A program made the position numbers and the translations under genes. Shown piece by piece: positions 5,267 through 6,670 of a stretch of 6,670 nucleotides of DNA (position 1 is its first letter; every line of letters begins with the position of its first letter). Below the pieces are notes generated by a model, which was not told the DNA's origin, made no database searches, and was given only the letters and a program-made list of their open reading frames with translations. Source of the DNA: Anaerolineaceae bacterium (GTDB lineage: Bacteria; Chloroflexota; Anaerolineae; JAAYZQ01); assembly GCA_012514775.1 (NCBI GenBank), contig JAAYZQ010000576.1:1-6670 (forward strand), given 5' to 3'.

Positions 5267-6052
5267 ATGGACACCTTACACGAATCCTTCACTTCGGGAC
5301 CAGGCCCGCGCTGGCAGCGCCAGGTCGTGGGCCGGGCCCGGCTGGAGCCGGCCGGATCGGCGCAGCGCTTTCTGCTGTCTGGGGCCACCAGCCGGGCCTA
5401 CTCCAACGCGCAGATCGACGATTACCAGGGGTTGCACCGCCGCCGCTTTCCCTGGCGCCCGCCGTTGCGCCTCACCGTCCGCGCCCGCTTCTCCCATTCC
5501 CAGGACGAGCTGCGAGGCACGGCCGGCTTTGGCTTCTGGAACGACCCCTTCCTGATGACGAGCCTGCGCCTGCCGGCCCTGCCCCGGGCTGCCTGGTTCT
5601 TTTTCGCCTCGCCGCCCTCCAACATGAAGCTTGCCTTGCAGGTGCCCGGCCATGGCTGGAAAGCGGCGGCGATCGATGCTTTGCGCCCGGCCAGCCTGCT
5701 CCTGGCTCCGGCCACCCCGCCGGCGATGCTCCTGATGAACGTGCCGGCCCTCTACCGCCGCATCTGGCCGCCCATCCAGCGCGCCCTGAAGGTCGGCGAA
5801 GCCCTCCTCGACGTGGAGATGCGCGATTGGCAGACCTACGTCCTGGAATGGGGCCGGAAGCAGGCTCGGTTCAGCGTGGACGAGGAGACGATGCTGGTGG
5901 CGCCCGCCCCCCGCGGTCCCCTGGGCTTTGTCCTGTGGATGGACAACCAGTTCCTGGTGGCCACGCCCTGGGGCCGGCTGCGCTACGGCCGGCTCGGCGT
6001 GCGCGGCGAGCAATGGATGGACGTGGAGCGCCTGTCCATCGAGCCGCTCTAG
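5267..6052 (+). CDS. Predicted concanavalin A-like (GH16/LamG-type) beta-sandwich protein of unknown function
   Basis: This is a 261-residue protein with no signal peptide or clear membrane span. Fold clues are LHESFTSGP at the N-terminus, PPLRLTVRARFSH (65-77), GTAGFGFWNDPF (84-95), RDWQTYVLEWGRKQARFSVDE (186-206; cf. the WHTYTIEW..FYVDG pattern of GH16 and LamG domains) and a final VERLSIEPL. The GH16 catalytic ExDxE motif is not present, so a binding rather than hydrolytic role is more likely; no ligand can be named. I chose ATG 5267 over GTG 5240 because the GTG overlaps the -10 element and the conserved-looking fold begins at MDTLHESF; the ribosome binding site is weak. The gene is followed after 18 nt by the regulator gene and probably shares its transcript. 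Confidence 0.75.
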   Translation: MDTLHESFTSGPGPRWQRQVVGRARLEPAGSAQRFLLSGATSRAYSNAQIDDYQGLHRRRFPWRPPLRLTVRARFSHSQDELRGTAGFGFWNDPFLMTSLRLPALPRAAWFFFASPPSNMKLALQVPGHGWKAAAIDALRPASLLLAPATPPAMLLMNVPALYRRIWPPIQRALKVGEALLDVEMRDWQTYVLEWGRKQARFSVDEETMLVAPAPRGPLGFVLWMDNQFLVATPWGRLRYGRLGVRGEQWMDVERLSIEPL

Positions 6053-6070
6053 GCGTCGAGTTCCCTGGTT

Positions 6071-6670
6071 ATGTCGATGATGAAAGAAGGCATCCCCCGG
6101 GAACAGGACGACGAGGCAAGACGCCTGCGCGTGTTGGTCGTCGCCGCCGATCCCCTGGTGAGGGCAGGGCTGGCCACGCTCTTGCGCCAGGCAGGCTATA
6201 CCATCGCCGGCCAGGCGGCCCCGGGCACCGAGCTGGCAGCCGAGACGGCCGTCTACAGGCCCGAGGCCGTGCTCTGGGACCTGGGCTGGGACCCGGAGGC
6301 CGGGCTGGAGGACACTCTGGACCAGGTGGCCGCCCTGTCCGAGGCTGGGCTGGCCGTCGTCGCCCTCTTGCCCGGCGACGAACAGGCGGGCGCCGTCCGG
6401 GCAGCCGGCGCGCGGGGCCTGCTGCCGCGCGACGCCGCCGCCGGTGCCCTCGCCGCCGCCCTGGAGGGCGCGGCCCGCGGCCTGCTCGTCCTGGATCCGG
6501 GCCTGGCAGCCCGGGCCGCGCCTCCGCCCGGCCAGACCACACCAGGGCTGCCAGAGGCGCTGACCGCCCGCGAGCTGGAGGTCCTGCAGTTGCTGGCTGC
6601 CGGCCTGACCAACCGGGCCATCGCCCAGGAGCTGGGCATCAGCGAGCACACCGTCAAGTTCCACGTTAAC
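6071..6670 (+). CDS. NarL/LuxR-family response-regulator-like protein with degenerate receiver, 3' end cut by window
   Basis: The frame is open for 200 codons to the window edge. Residues about 19-135 form a receiver-like domain: [23 protein letters not shown] with Asp27 as the acidic-pocket residue, and VLWDLGWD with Asp70 at the phospho-acceptor position. The conserved Thr/Ser after beta-4 is replaced by Leu (VVALLPGD, 96-103), and the Lys after beta-5 by Arg120 (GLLPRD). Residues 164-200 are the start of the LuxR-type helix-turn-helix ([35 protein letters not shown]), cut after the recognition helix. It likely binds DNA and may act without normal phosphorylation. ATGs at 6077 and 6080 are alternative starts; none has a strong ribosome binding site. 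No sensor kinase is visible. The longer open frame in another register over this region is a GC-rich shadow. Confidence 0.85.
   Translation, partial: MSMMKEGIPREQDDEARRLRVLVVAADPLVRAGLATLLRQAGYTIAGQAAPGTELAAETAVYRPEAVLWDLGWDPEAGLEDTLDQVAALSEAGLAVVALLPGDEQAGAVRAAGARGLLPRDAAAGALAAALEGAARGLLVLDPGLAARAAPPPGQTTPGLPEALTARELEVLQLLAAGLTNRAIAQELGISEHTVKFHVN

Noticed and set aside
5276..6664. 462-codon open frame on the minus strand
   Set aside because: It is antisense to two well-supported genes, has no recognisable domain, and is explained by the high third-position GC of the real genes.
5152..6669. 505-codon open frame on the plus strand
   Set aside because: It is in a different register from the recognisable beta-sandwich and regulator genes; its translation is Arg/Gly/Pro-rich and low in complexity, typical of a GC-rich shadow.

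Overview
The window looks like a chromosomal stretch of a GC-rich, probably environmental bacterium. The Chloroflexota (Anaerolineae-like lineages) are my best guess. This rests on gene style: a G5/beta-propeller lipoprotein next to a clan GH-A glycosidase-like protein, a stand-alone B12-methionine-synthase activation domain beside a small Fe-S protein, and a NarL-type regulator with a poorly conserved receiver. No rRNA, tRNA, CRISPR array, insertion sequence or phage gene is visible. Almost all of the window is coding, and many long open frames on the other strand are GC-rich shadows.

Layout, left to right. Minus strand, 3123 to beyond position 1: a two-gene operon whose start and stop codons overlap (ATGA). 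It encodes a lipoprotein (Ub-like DUF348-type region, G5 domain, TolB/PD40-like propeller), then a membrane-anchored GH-A/GH39-like protein cut by the window edge. The second keeps the acid/base Glu (WNEPN) but has Ser where the nucleophile Glu is expected. A good sigma-70-type promoter (TTGCCG-17-TATAAT) sits just upstream of this operon.

Minus strand, 4987 to 3255: a tight three-gene operon. It encodes a stand-alone B12-dependent methionine synthase activation-domain protein, a small protein with a CX2CX4CX16C [4Fe-4S] domain like that of the corrinoid/iron-sulfur protein, and a thioredoxin-type arsenate reductase (ArsC) with Cys10/Cys82/Cys89. A near-consensus promoter (TTGACA-17-TATATT) lies about 165 nt upstream of the first start codon. 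That long leader has two mutually exclusive stem partners and two possible small ORFs.

Plus strand, 5267 to beyond the right edge: a predicted concanavalin A-like beta-sandwich protein, followed after 18 nt by a LuxR/NarL-type regulator whose receiver lacks the usual Thr/Ser and Lys. Its promoter (TTGCTT-17-TAGAAT with an extended -10) lies back to back with that of the activation operon, and a perfect GTCGCGCGAC palindrome lies between the two.

The most interesting parts are the B12-activation/Fe-S/ArsC operon with its structured leader, and the apparently nucleophile-less glycosidase co-translated with a sugar/peptidoglycan-binding-type lipoprotein. No completely new defence or mobile system is evident.
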